A stretch of DNA of 64,000 nt from Daphnia pulex. Taxonomy: Eukaryota > Arthropoda > Branchiopoda > Diplostraca > Daphniidae. The stretch lies in the NCBI RefSeq assembly GCF_021134715.1, contig NC_060019.1, forward strand, positions 11,050,001 through 11,114,000, in the 5' to 3' direction. Of the stretch, positions 49,701-62,839 are shown piece by piece. Numbering within the stretch: position 1 is the stretch's first letter; each line of letters opens with the position of its first letter. The notes under the pieces were generated by a model. It was given only the letters and a program-made list of their open reading frames with translations. It was not told the origin of the DNA and ran no database searches. The position numbers were made by a program, and so were the translations under genes.

Positions 49701-52700
49701 ACGCTTTACAGTCGATACACCAAACTGATATTATACTGATATTCATGCCGTCATGCGTATAATTCATTAGACACAGGCCTATTACGGGGCGCGAGACAAT
49801 GAATAGTCTAGGTCGAAAGTTATAGGTACGAAATGCGCCCCCCACCAATCTGCGCTGAATCTTTTCTTCTTCTACTATGTATCTCCTGCTGCTGGCCGTA
49901 ATATACCGGTAGTATATACAGCACAGCACTTTGGAATCTCGAGGGGCACCCGCCAACGATGAATGACGTGGGGGTTTTTCTTTTTCTCTCATCATTCTTT
50001 GATTGAATTCTCGAGGAGTCGTGTGCTGCCCCGGCGCAAATAGACGACGACGACGACTAAGAGAGAGAGAGAGCTTTTGGCGTGTATACTTAGAGATCTA
50101 TATAGCAGTAGGCATTTTTCAATTGACTTGTGTGTATACATGAAAAGCTTTTCAAACGGAATGACTCTAGCCTCTCCGTATTGAGTAATGGCGTCCTTTT
50201 TTGTTTTTTATTATTATTTTTTTAAATAGTTATATAACGTATATAGTTTACCCAAGATGACGATTTTTTGTTTCTCCTCCTCTCCGTTCCAAATGCGATT
50301 TCCTTTTCATCAAAAGAGTCTCTCGGGTTTGAAGAGAGACAGTGACGAGAGTCCGCAACTTTGCTCGTCACAGCACAGCAATCGATCGAGGATATGAGCG
50401 AGGAGCGCAGAGTGAATATAACAAGGACTCTTATATATCATATATATTCCCGGTTCAACCAACTATACGGAGGATTCAGCACCGAAAGTTTTTATTTTAT
50501 TTTTTTTTCTTTCTTCTTCGTTCGTTCGGGAGCGCCGACGACCAATAAACCCACTAAAGCAGACAGGAGGCTATATATATATATGTTGGAGTCGATTGTC
50601 GTTCCTTAATTGGCGTACAATTCACACACACGGACTGCTGTATAGACTATACACACACACATGTACGACGGTTTGATGGCCGCAGGGGTGTCAGGTGCAA
50701 GTTGGCGTGTAAAACCCCACCCAGCAGGTGATTGGATTTAGACCGGGCTGACGAGTTTGAGATTGTGTGGGTCCGTGCGATGTACTACGTTAGACGTGTT
50801 CGCCAAGGAGACATTGGAAAGTATTTTAATTGCTAGCGATAATAGAGCTGGGAAGTCTATATGCGCACAAGTTATAGGTAAGATTAAGTATATAGGATAC
50901 TAGCTGGTATAAGAAATACATGAGGAAAGTCGTTTTTATATTCCCGCTCACTTTTGTTGCCGTTCAATCCGCTCTTCTTGGCCATCGATCGAACTAGTAT
51001 AGGGAAAATGGGGACGGCCACAGACACGCAACAGCCCAGACATAATACAGAGCCTATACGGCCACGGCCGGAATCGGCCGGAATCATTCGATCCGCTAGA
51101 GAGACAGGACATACACAACGCAGCGGACGCGGTGCTGGCCGAGAAGAGCGTCTCTCCGTCTTTACGTCGTCACTATGACGATATCATCTTACCGTGTCAA
51201 TCCTTTGAGTGCAATCCCAGCTAGTATTTTTTTGTTTGTTTCCACCCCCCCAGATTTTTTCTCCGCTGCTTGCTGGCTGCTGTTGCCGCCGCTGATGGCT
51301 TCTTCTTTTTCTTTTATCGCTTTAACATACATCCGCCCGGCCGCCACCACCGCCGCTACTTGCTGTTTGCAAGCGCACATCCTTTCGTGTCCCGCGTATT
51401 TGGCTGTCATGACAGACAGCCAGAGAAAAGGGAGAAAGTAGAGGGGGGTCCCGCGTCTTGTATAGTTTTCGTTTCTTTTCTCTCTCTCTCTCTCTGTCTT
51501 CGTCTCTTATAAAGCTGCTAGATCAATAGAGTGCAAAAAGTTGTTCAAGTCCTATATCTATGTGTAGACAACACACAGGAGGAGAATAGAAGAAGAAGAA
51601 AGCCATTCTCTTTCTTGAATTCTTTATATTCCCTTCGTTCATTTTATTCCACGTAGTAGATACAAATATACTCTACGACGACACATACTACATATCCGTG
51701 TGTGTGTGTGCGGGTTTTTTTTTTTCCTTTCGAAACAAAACAGCTCTCTCTCTTTTCCTTTGATGGCCCTATATAGCCTAGCTGCTGCCATGCCACGTCA
51801 CCTCGCTTTTTATATTAAGACTAAAGGCCTCTTCTCCGCTGCTCCTGTGTCTACTATGTAAAGAGCTTTGCCGTGGTTGAAGGAGCCCGGCGACACCGAG
51901 CACAGCCGCCTCCTGCTGCTCCTTGCTGCTGCTCCGCTAACATAAACAAAAGACATACCCAGGGCCCGAGTCGACTCGGCGGATTATCTTACGCTATATA
52001 TTTACTGTTGTATAGCCACACACATAGCTGGTCGGCATTCAGATACTTTGGACTAGGACTATTGCTATTACTGCTGCTGCTGCTACAGTCTAAATGCGAT
52101 GAGTTACTCTGTGTGTGGTTGGCGTCTAAATACATCATTGGCGTGTGCGGCTCTTTTGAATCGGATGAGGCTGTGTGCTGCGTGGCTGAATGGGAGCCGT
52201 CGTCCGCTATAAGACGCTGCTGCCCACGCGCCTCACACAGACGTTACACGGGTCCGTCCGTGTTGCGGTCAGCGACAGAACATATAAGAGCAAATGAAGC
52301 CCGAAATGGGGAGAGAGATGACGACGGGTCATGTAGCTAAAAGGAAGCTGGGAGTGATGAGATGTGAGGCCTTCCGGTTATTCCTGAAACACATTTGAAC
52401 ATGTAATACTGCTGCTGCTGTACACTGACAGTAGAGACTCCAATAATAAATATCTCTCTTCTCCTTTTCGTTTTGCTGGACAATAATGGAGGCAGAGTCG
52501 TGGGCTCTGCGTGTGTATCTTATTTGGGCGAGTTATTATTATAATCTACCCCGTCATTTGTCTACTTAGGTTGGCCCCCCCAGTAATTCCCTTTCGTGTA
52601 GTAGTAGCAGGCAACCGGAGACGTTTCTAATTTACTTTATCTCTTCGTCTTTGCCATTTTCCTTTTTTTCTTTTCTTTTCTATTGTGTACAACTGGCTGG

Positions 52701-54047
52701 GCTACTACTCGTATTACGTTTGGCGTTGTTACGCCATGAAAGTTTCAACTGATGTGGTTATACCAGGTACGCTACCGTCGCTACCTATTATTTTTATTAT
52801 CACGAAATTCACGTGTAATCGTGCATCACGAATAACATGTTAAACGGGGGATTGGGGACGCGGGATCACAATGGGAATTTCATTTTCCCGTAAGCTGCAA
52901 CAGATAAATTTCTCTTTATAAAAAAAAAAAATAAGATTGACGTAACTGAACTCTGTGAAGTTGATGTGACGGTAACGAAAAATCAGCTTATTTATATAGT
53001 TAATTGAAATTTGAATCTGATGCGTCAATTAGTGACAAGAACAGAATTTTATTTTTAATAATAATAATAATATTACAACGCGTTGGTAGGATACAGAAAT
53101 GAATATTATTTCGTTGGTGCTGAGCTGAGAATTTTCATCATTCGCAATTACTTACTTCCTGCGGAACTGAACGGCAGTGAGAGGAATTTTCAACTTTCCG
53201 CATATAGGAGCGTATATAAAGCAGTTAATTAGCCCAGGTCTCATCTGTCGACGGCTACGAATTTGATCCGTCATATGTTTGAAATTAGTTGACAAACAAG
53301 TTCTTTATTAGAAAATTTCGGATTAATTAAATACCTTGCCTATTAAATACGCTGTGGTATGGAGATTTCCTATTGTGGATTTCGTGAGGAGATTAATCGA
53401 AAAAATGCTCGGAAACTGCCGGAGGAATTCGGATTATTTTCCTTAAAGGAGGAGACGTAATTTAGATATCTAATTTCTCAGGTCTTGATTTTTTATTTGG
53501 GACTCTATTGAAATAATAATTTAATTTAAATTCCGTAGTGAATTATTGCGACAGGTGGCGCATTAAATCGCATCTTCATGCTCACCCATGCTTCATGGAA
53601 AAGGGAAAAGCCCGATCTCCTGTCTGCTATAATAGTGAGGTCAGTGGAGACCACTTTACGGGAGATTGATTTTGCAATTCGTTATTAGTCATATGCGACG
53701 TAGTCAGACGAATGGTAGTTGTTGTTTAACGCATATAACATACCGACTCTGAGGCGAACATGCGCAACATCGCAAAAATATTGCCAAGTGTGTATTGCCG
53801 AGTGTGTTCGGTTAAACCTTATTGATATTTTCGATGGAGTTGATTAGATTAGTCTATGATTGATTTCTCACCTGGATTCTTTTCTCAATTAGTTCCTCCT
53901 TTTTATTAATGCTATCAATATTAATGCTATCAACGACTCCTTGGTGAAGTACGTAATTATCGCCAATATAAAACAGAGAGAAGCCATTCGATGACTGATG
54001 AGGGGATCTGGTTCTAGACTAACTAAATCATTTAAAAAATTATTGAA
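40771..54047. other. 13-kb gene-poor region
   Basis: Long stretch rich in GA/CT, GT/AC and TA simple repeats, for example AG runs near 46460-46471, 48714-48729 and 50060-50071, CT near 51480-51495, and AC/GT tracts. No exon with family-like sequence was found on either strand. It may contain the 5' end and regulatory DNA of the zinc-finger gene. Open frames here look like by-products of low-complexity sequence. Confidence 0.5.
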
Positions 54048-54110
54048 GTTCTATTGTCGCGTAGTAGAGTTCTACTGTCGGGCACTGGAGTTCTATTGTC
54101 GGGTATTTTA
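54048..54110. repeat. Three tandem 21-bp units
   Basis: Three head-to-tail copies of gttctattgtcgggyantrg-like units at 54048-54068, 54069-54089 and 54090-54110, with a few differences between copies. Because 21 is a multiple of three, the minus strand reads as a heptad-like peptide repeat. There is no evidence that it is translated. Confidence 0.75.
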
Positions 54111-54629
54111 ACTTAGTTTGTTGCATTAATGTTGGAATATTCATTGGAATATTTCTTTTAGATTCAACATGACTATTTGATGCCAAAGTTAGTTGGAACT
54201 CTTTACTCAAACACAGACATCCGTTGCTGACTTGCTGCTGCTGCCTTACCACAGGCAGGAAAATTATTCTTTTCTTCATAAAATTTCAAGTTTTATTTTT
54301 TGTCTGGACCCCCCATACCCCCAATCTCATCAGATTTATTTGTGTGTGATGTGCATCTGATAATTCATTTCTCGTGAGACGTGATGTTAAGCTTCGGAGT
54401 TCGGAAAGCAATCCATCCGTTCCGTACAGTCAAACGTGGTAATCGTGAGGGAATTCTTTTGGCTGTCGTTAGGTGGCTAAAATGGTTTGTCCCCCAGCCA
54501 CCAGGTGACTCGAGTGTCCTCGTGAGGACGAAATATTTGCCATTTGTTTCCGAGAGACCGAGACGCTGACTGAAAGTGTATTCGAAATACATTACGGAAT
54601 TGCGGTGTCGATCTACATTTTCAGCCATG

Positions 54630-56200
54630 AAATGTAATTGGTAAATGCTAGTTTTGATTTCTTCAATTTAATTAATCTTAATGTTTCTGTCTGAATTTAC
54701 AGGCAATGTGGCTTATAATTTCACTTGGCCAAATAATGTGACCACTTGGGTCGAAACTGCTGTCCATTTGGCCGAAATGTCGGCCATTCGGCTGTACGTC
54801 TCATCTCGTTCTGAAACACTTCAGGTTCAGAGCTAGTAAAGTAATTTTGTTGATGTTGATAAATTTCCCTGCAATAATGCAATAGGTTTAATTAGTTGAT
54901 GTTTTGGTCAGAGATGGAGATCCCTTTGCTCAACTGTTGCAGAAGTTGAGAACATGACAAAGTCTGAGCTTCATGGCTGTAGTATCATTAATGTGGTTTT
55001 GTTGCAGCCAGCTGGTGAAAGGTGTGATCGAGTCATGGTTGAGTTGCAGCTTCTGCATGCAGTTTATCGAGCTGGTGCTATCCCAAGTGTAACTGCAGGA
55101 AAACTTCTTGAATTGGTAATTTGATTGATATTATTGGTTGTAACTTGGGAAATCTTGTGTTTTTTATTTTTTTTTTTTTATTTTGTATTCAACTGATAGT
55201 TGATCGCTACAGATTTAGTTAATGACTAGAGAGTAGACCCTTTTGCTTCTCTGTTGTAATTATGAGTTAAGACTATTATGGAAATATGGATTACATTTGT
55301 TATTTTCAAGTTGTAAAACTTGACAACTACAAATTCCTTTGTAAGATTTATCAAGGTAATTCTGAGAGATTGTATAGTTTAACTTCATACTTCTGTTGTT
55401 TTGTTATGTCACATGAGATTCTGTTCCTTGTTAGTAACTTGTTTTTGTTTTTCAATAGTCAGGTGAAGTCTGCGCTTCTTTGTTGCAGTCTTATGTGCGC
55501 ATGGATTCGTTGCAGTCATCCAGTGAAAGGTGTGATTAAATTGAGCTGTTGCATGCAGTCTTTGGTGCTGATGTTCTCCTGGAGTGTGGGAGAGTCCCAT
55601 GCTTCAATTCTTCTGTGATCAGCCATATCTGAGTTGACGCTGGATCATGCTGCATTGTGGTTGCCAAAATGTTGAACATCTAGTAGAACTGCAAGAAGAC
55701 TCCTTGAAATGGTAATTTGATAAAAATTATAAGTTCTAACTTGGGAAGTATCATGCTTGGACCACTATAATTGCTTACATTGTTAAATTTTAACATTTGG
55801 GGATTTCATCATGTCAACAGCTCTTTCCTTTGATCATATGTCAATTGAGTTATGGATTGTTTAAGGGAAATTGGTTAACAAGATAGGCAGATACTGTAGA
55901 AGAATGTTTTTGTTTCACTGCAGAGCACTACAAATTTCGAATGAATATTAAATGAGTAATCTAGTTTCATGTAAATTTTTGTTTAAACTATAGTTATCAA
56001 GATAGTTTTGCCATAGAATATTTGGGTGAACTCCATTTGAAGTGATTTTTTTTTTATTTTATACAAAATTTCCATTGATCAAACATTAATTTCATTTTGT
56101 TCATAGGTTTATGTTTACGTAGCAGTGATGTTGCTGTCCAATATGGCATGTTGTTGCAGCCTATACTGGTGAAAGTTATTTTGCATCGAGTTATGCTGTT
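54630..56200. repeat. Diverged duplicated segments
   Basis: The sequence near 55007-55160 (tgaaaggtgtgat, gcatgcagt, then aactgcaggaaaacttcttg and taacttgggaa) recurs in diverged form across about 55500-55750 (tgaaaggtgtgat, gcatgcagtc, aactgcaagaagactccttg, taacttgggaag). Both copies are non-coding. This looks like an old local duplication. Confidence 0.5.
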
Positions 56201-56210
56201 GCTGTTCCTT

Positions 56211-56413
56211 GGTGCCGGACTGCTGGTGTTGTGCACAAAAGTTACATCCAGTTTTAATTGTTATTTGTGTCTATGCAGTTAACCGTTTATATGTTGAAAA
56301 GGAACAGAAAAGTTTCTTGGTGCTGAATTGCTGGTGTTGTGCTACATCAGTTACATCCAGTATTTTGTTTAATTGCTACTTGTGTCTATGAAGTTAACCG
56401 TTTATATGTTGAG
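56211..56413. repeat. Two tandem copies of a ~100-bp unit
   Basis: Copy 1 (56211-56318) and copy 2 (56319-56413) both begin ggtgcyg, share ctgctggtgttgtgc/ttgctggtgttgtgc and agttacatccag, and end gttaaccgtttatatgttga. They differ by small indels and substitutions. Confidence 0.75.
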
Positions 56414-56634
56414 AATGAAAAAAAATAGTAATACGGGGAATTTTTACGTTGAACAAATAATAAACATGCCTTCGCGATTGGGAAACCAGCGAGGAGGAGA
56501 TTGGGGGGGATGGGGGGCAATTGATTTTCATTAGCTAGAAGAAGTCGTGGTTTGTTTTAATAAGGTTGACATAAAATCCTTTGTCTATCACATCCATATA
56601 CCTACCTATATTACCACATCTATTCCTCAAACCC

Positions 56635-56700
56635 CATAACTTCCACCAACATCCATTCCTTAAACCTCATAACTTCCACCAACACCCATTCCTTATACCC
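56635..56700. repeat. Two 33-bp tandem units
   Basis: cataacttccaccaac is followed by a ccattcctta segment and repeated with a 33-bp period from 56635 and 56668. A weaker partial copy lies just upstream. Confidence 0.7.
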
Positions 56701-56828
56701 TTATTTCCCCACAAATATCTATAACATGTAAATATTATTGATAAATATGTAATCCTCATTTTTATTCTGGAACACTTACAAAATAAATAATTCATTAAAC
56801 AGAGCGTCCGGTTCGAGACAATTTTTTT

Positions 56829-57212
56829 TGTGCGAGGCTTTTTAGCAAGCAATCCGCCACCCAATTTGACAAAAAGTGATAGTTTGTTTTCACGGAAATT
56901 TCGTGAGACGGTTACAAAATTTCTAATTCAACAATCTGATGTAGAAATTTGCATCTAGTCTACTGGTGCAAATTGCGATTCTTTAAGCTTGATTATTTAG
57001 GAGATGTGTTAAAAAACCCACAATTGCTTTTAACACATCACCTAAATTAATCAGGCTTACAGAATCGCAATTTGCACCAGTAGACTAGATGCAAATTTCT
57101 ACATCAGATTGTTGAATTAGAAATTTTGTAACCGTCTCACGAAATTTCCGTGAAAACAAACTATCACTTTTTGTCAAATTAGGTGGCGGATTGCTTGCTA
57201 AAACTCGCACAT
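56829..57212. mobile_element. Large fold-back palindrome (putative MITE / foldback element)
   Basis: The left arm (about 56829-57010) and right arm (about 57031-57212) are near-perfect reverse complements over roughly 180 bp, starting tgtgcgag and ending ctcgcaca, around a spacer of about 20 bp. Only a few mismatches and small indels are seen near both ends of the arms. No coding frame lies inside. I could not find a convincing target duplication, so the exact ends are uncertain. Confidence 0.75.
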
Positions 57213-58497
57213 GCAGTGTCGGCGTAGATCCAGGGAGATTACCTGGAAATGGAAGAGGAGAGAAGAGTGCGAGGCAAGTTTTACTGGGGAGCGATTAGTC
57301 ATACTAGGCTTCCGGGTTAGACTCATGACCCTCTAAAAGTTTTCGTCGGATCATGCGCCTTCCAAGTCCCCGTTCGACCAGAGCCCTCCCCTCCTCCTGG
57401 TTTCACAGCGGGTGAGTGACCACCGGCGGGCGTTGGTTAGTGGTTAGTTAGGGAAATGGGGCCAAAGAAAGAAGGGAGCCCAGACATGCACTTGTTTTAT
57501 CTAACAACTACACAATTTTTCAGTCTTGAATGACAGCATTCTCTTGAATTATAGCATCACCAATGGATGAAGTCCATGATAAGTAGCGAAGGAGTTACCC
57601 TGTAGACAGAATGAACATTTATTAGTTTGAGAATAATTTTTCAACAATATTTGAGCGACAGAAAGCAATACCTCAAATCAAGCTTAAGAAAGTAAAAAGG
57701 GAGATTCAAGGGAAGCAGCCAACAGGTTACCAAACAAGGTAGTGTACATTGTTGACTGTCAGTCAGTTCTTTTTCTTCAACATGACTTTACTTAAAGTCT
57801 GTCATGCAAATTTAGAAACCTATAGTTTCAAACCTGTAAATAAAAAATAAGAAAATTAAGTCACCTTGTTAATAATTTGTGTCATCAATGTGCTTGACAA
57901 CTATGAAAATAAAAGAATAATTAAACAGTAATCAGTATACTGCAGTTGAAATCGTCTTATAACCAGCATAGACGTGAGTGCAGATCAATACTTTGAATAC
58001 ATATTAGACTGCAACAAAGAAAGTTCCTTGACATGACAAGTGAACTTACACTTGAAACCACCAAACAGTTAGCCAAGGTTCTCTAGAAGATATGGAATGA
58101 GAGATTTGTCCGTGATGGGTTGGTGATCTAGCAAGTCCAATTCTTACAGCAGATAATTATAATGAATCCTAATAAAAGATGAGAAGATTGTATGTTTTTC
58201 AACAATACTGTAATAAAGCTAGTGTTGGTAGTTACCTGTGTCATTTCGATGGCACATTTTGAACAAAATAGTCAACGGTAGGCTACGTTTCCTCCTGTAA
58301 GTTGGTGAGAAACACTAAGGTTATCCAACATGTACACGGAATAGAACACATCACCGACAAGTTACAAACGAAATTACTCGAATTAACCTATGTGTTCATT
58401 TGTATCTTTCGAAGAAAATAGCTGTAGCTGAAGATTTAGAAACGAGCCGCCATATTAAGCCCACATTTGACAACACAATATTCCTTCACGCCATCTA
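57213..58497. other. Non-coding interval between two elements
   Basis: AT-rich sequence of about 1.3 kb without a recognisable gene, RNA gene or splice context. Confidence 0.45.
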
Positions 58498-58505
58498 TTA
58501 GATAC

Positions 58506-58997
58506 TAGTGTTTCACTCGTTTAAATAACGACAACGAAAATAACGTATTAACGAGCCTCGTTATCGACTTTTTTGGAAAATGCTCGTTTTTTTCGTTAAC
58601 GATAACGAAATGGCTGTTTTTTTCGTTGTTTTCGTTAATTTCTTGCTAAATTTTTCGTATCAAAACCGTAGAGATTTCTAATTTTTTGACCACCAGGGGA
58701 AACTTTTTTTCCCCTCAAAATTTGGAATTTTCAATTTTGGGATGACCACCTACTAGCGACTTAGCGATCCCCTAGCGAGGAATTAGGTCATTATTATCGC
58801 TACATCATTTGACCTAACAGGCCTTAGAAAACTAGGTTTTAAAAAAAAATTGTAAGGTAAACGATAACGGTCGCAAAAAGAGAAAAATGCGACACGTTTA
58901 AATTAACGAAACGAAGAACGAAACGAATGAAAAATTGAAAAAATAACGATTAACGATAACGATAACGAATCCAAAAAAGCACAACGGTGAAACACTA
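58506..58997. mobile_element. hAT-like non-autonomous DNA transposon
   Basis: Perfect 11-bp terminal inverted repeats TAGTGTTTCAC (58506-58516) and GTGAAACACTA (58987-58997) are bounded by a perfect 8-bp target duplication TTAGATAC (58498-58505 and 58998-59005). An 8-bp duplication with TA-G-starting ends is the hAT pattern. Both subterminal regions carry many copies of a TAACGATAACGA-like motif (about 58527-58640 and 58858-58970), in both orientations, which could be transposase-binding sites. No transposase frame is present. Confidence 0.85.
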
Positions 58998-59122
58998 TTA
59001 GATACGTCCAAAACTCACTATCTACAGGACCGGCTTTAGAATAGTCACAAAAGTCACAAAAGTAAATCAAAAAGACCTTTTCTGTTTGCTTTAGCTGGCA
59101 AGCAGTCTTTAGAATTGTGCAG

Positions 59123-59512
59123 AGAACAAAGCTCACTTGCTAGTTTTATGCAAATTTTCCGGAAGTATACCGGAAGTAAGCGATAGCGCCTCAACCATTG
59201 AGCTGCCGACCAAATAAACCAAATATTCGTGATCTACGTAAAATTTGGGGTCGATTAGGTCTAATTTAAGCGAAATCCAGATTTTGGTCAAAATCGAGAA
59301 TTTTCCTGAACTATAGTTCAGGAAAATTTTTGAAACCGGAAGTACGCTTTCGTACAAAATAAAACATGAACTTTACCACAAATTTTACGAGGATCACGAA
59401 TGTGTGGTTCGTTTGTACTTCAGATGAATATTTACTGAACTACTGACTGAAAAGAGAAAACCGGAAGTAGAAAAAAAACACAATATTAAAAATCTAACAA
59501 GTGAGCTTTGTT
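59123..59512. repeat. Inverted repeat pair enclosing a perfect 30-bp palindrome
   Basis: aacaaagctcacttgctag near 59123-59141 recurs inverted as ctaacaagtgagctttgtt near 59494-59512 with one mismatch. Inside, 59299-59328 is a perfect palindrome with no loop (aattttcctgaacta then its reverse complement). It may be a degraded transposon; no target duplication was found. Confidence 0.5.
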
Positions 59513-62500
59513 GTAGAAACAGAAACTGACAGTTATCACCCAAAAGTTTGTTTGCAATAGCAGCGAGAAACAAAGTAAGCGTAACTAAACTGAGTGGAAA
59601 ATGATCAAAAGCTATGCTGTCTAGCGTCAGAAAAAAGAAACGTTCAGCAGTAACATGAAAACAATGTTGACACTTGACACTCAATTGAAAGAACTAACAA
59701 ATAAAGGCAAATAACTTTGATACTCACGTTCACGTAATATTCTCCCCTCCAAATTTATATCCAGTCTTCACAAAAAATACACCACCTCAACATCACTGCT
59801 GCATCACACATCACAACAGACGAAATCTCCCAAGGTATAAATGTTTCGACAATGAGGAGTGCTTCTATACAAGTAAGTTTCTACATCTGTTATAGTGATT
59901 CCAGATTTTTGACGAAATATCGTATACTGCTACATTTACGTATCACCTTGTTTACTTTTAACTTCATTCCTGTCATTCTGCACTTTGCCTTACTTGTGAT
60001 TAATCTTTCTTTTTCTCTGTAGCTTTCGATGACTCTTGATGTTTGGCTGTTAATGGAGAATTGGAGATCCTGCCTAATGAGGTGATGGTGAAAAAACTGT
60101 TTCTGCTGCTGTCCTTGATGTCACAATTCAGTGTGTTGTTTGTTAATTTGTCTGTCATGTCAAATCTTTTCCTTCTCTGGCACTCAAATCTTATCCATGC
60201 AGTATACAACTGAGATGCAAACTGATCTTACATGTTCTACTGCTACATAAAAATAACCTTGAAACCAACAATAACACTGTTATTATCATGGTTGAGATAG
60301 CAACAGAGCCCCTGTCATCTAATAAATTCAATGTATTGTTTTTAATTTAATAAGTTGGTGCAGTAATCATTATGAAAATGAAAACAAAAAACAGAAGAAA
60401 GTAACAGTTTAACAGATGATGAAAATAAGTTGGGTTTTAATTTAAGAGATATATATATAACATTGTATTTTAAAGATTTCATAAAGTACTATAACTGTTT
60501 ACAATCTTATTAATACTATTATGTACAGAAGTTTTTCATCCCCAATCATAAATATTTACCATTTACCTTCATTAAATAAATTTTATCAATATGAAATATT
60601 CTACGAAGCATGCACATTGGACCAACAAAGTAGCTCAGACCTTGAGTTAAGAGGCTGTTAATCCTACTTGAGGAATAAAACTCAATTACAAACAGAAAAC
60701 AAAATCATGTGTGACAATCTACTTATTAGTTACTTTAAATTGTTCTGATGTGTTGCTGCATGTGACAAAAGCTGCAACCTGTACAGGTAGCGAGCCTGCA
60801 AGAGGGACACCTTTCGCCAGCCTGCTGCAACAAATCTTGTCCATTGGTCTGCAACGAAGAAGCTCACACTTCACCAGGCTGTTAATAGAAAAATAAAATC
60901 TCAACTACTACCAGAAACAAAGTCATCTAATAACTTAATGTGTATCCTAATTAGGGTTAAAAAGTTGACCAAGTTACTCAATTTACTGTTTTGAAGTATT
61001 TCTGCACGTGGCGAAACGTGCAGCAAAAGACATTTTGGGGAAATAATGTAAAGCAATTTCAGGCCACAAGATGAGATGGAATTGCCAAATATAAATTGTA
61101 GGCTGTTATCTGTAAACTCACCACACTAAAAATATAAATTTAATTACCTACCATTTTAAGGAGGAAAATGTCAGGGAAAAAGTACCCGTGATGAATAACT
61201 AATACGTTCTCGAACAGTGTCTCGATCTCGAAAAGAATAGCAATTTAAGCAAAACATCGTCTCTAATGAAGACTCTTAATGTTAGCCACCTAGTGATAGC
61301 CCTTAGCATCCACGGACGAGTAGACGGAATGGATTGTCACCTACCTGCATGAGCAGGTAAAATCTATTGCAACGAAATATCATTGCACTAACTAGCCATT
61401 TTGGCTATTACAAGAGCAGCTTGGCGACCTCATTACTTTATTATCCATTCATCACTGGGCTTTTCCGCGTGTAAAGAGGAGAATAATGAGACCACAGTAG
61501 CACAAGTTTCGCTCTACTTGTCCGCAGTTTCCCACAAAATTAATTTCATTAGTCAAGTCTAAATTTTGAATAATTAAAAGAATCATTAGAAACATATGGG
61601 TTTTCAAATTTGTAGCGAAAAATCCTAAAAGTTCTAAATACCAAAATCAACTATCTAGAAAACCTTGACCGAGGGTCAGACACTGCAAAGACACGTCAGG
61701 ACAAGGACATCGTCACATCACCATAGATTATACATATGTATACACTAAAGATCCTGATTAATAAATTTGTTTGTAAACTACTAATGGGCGATTCACTGTT
61801 TTGACAATAACAATTAAATATAACTTGATTTGACTTTGTTACCTAGCTTAAGTGGTGGCATTAAGCAAGAGTTCCTGTCTGCAGTATTGCTAGCTCTCTG
61901 AGATCTACCAGCAAATTGAAGAAATTTGTGGTCTTTTTTTTTTGGGGGGGGGGGGAGAGACAACCAGATGCCACACATTTGGTCTCATTCTCTGATAGAC
62001 AAAATCTAAATAAGAAATGAATAAAATCGTTAATATTGCATTGAGAATGACGAATTCTCAAAAAACATGTTAAAGCAAATTATATTTATGATGGTATGAT
62101 ATTGAAGAATATCTGGAATTCCAAATCCAATATTGAAGAATATCTGGAATTCCTTTGTTGATGCATTAACTGTTTCTAATTAACTATAGAAACTAATGAT
62201 TTCAATTACGTCGGGGGCAAAACCAAAAATGACAACGCATCTTTTTTACCTCTGTCACTGGAAGTTTGTTGTGTGCTTCCTATTATGAGGCGAGACCTGC
62301 ACTCCTGCAGGGATTGGCGCCAATGAAATGCACTACCTTGATCACTGCTGTAGATAAACCCATAAATGGGAGAGAAAAGAAGTAAAAATGTATTATGCTT
62401 ACCAGTAACACGTCCTAAACTTTTGGGATGTAAAGCTGAAGATTGGTAGTTGAAGTTGTGATTAATAGGAAATATTCAGCGACTTCAAATCGGAACACGG

Positions 62501-62839
62501 GTTAACTTGTTTGAGTCCTGTGCAGGAAAGGACAGCTTTTCATGGAGCAGGCACCAGTGGATGGTTATTACAACAGTTAGAAATAGGAGCGGATGAGCAT
62601 GGTGGGCTGGATAACGTTTCCATATGCCAACTGATGGAGAGCGAATCCAGGAGTGTTTACGGACACCGCAATATTTTGAGACCGCAATTATTCCATTCAC
62701 TGTTCCTGCAATAAATTTTCAGCCATCGTCAGGAAGAACTGCCATAACGGGGCTTGATACACTCTCCTTCTGAGAGCTCGAAATCCTCGCCTGTAATTAT
62801 TACAATGGATATAAACATAATCAAAGCCAATATAATTTC
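59513..62839. other. 3.3-kb AT-rich non-coding region
   Basis: No gene recognised. It includes a T10 run followed by a G12 run (61934-61955), and a 24-bp direct repeat (atattgaagaatatctggaa and on) at about 62099 and 62130. Confidence 0.45.

Noticed and set aside
51873-52340. 155-codon plus-strand open frame with Leu/Cys runs
   Set aside because: Driven by CTG/GCT simple repeats; no family signature or splice partner.
56811-56829. T-loop-like ggttcgagac followed by T8, suggesting a tRNA 3' end
   Set aside because: No A box, anticodon arm or acceptor stem lies upstream, and the T run abuts the fold-back element.
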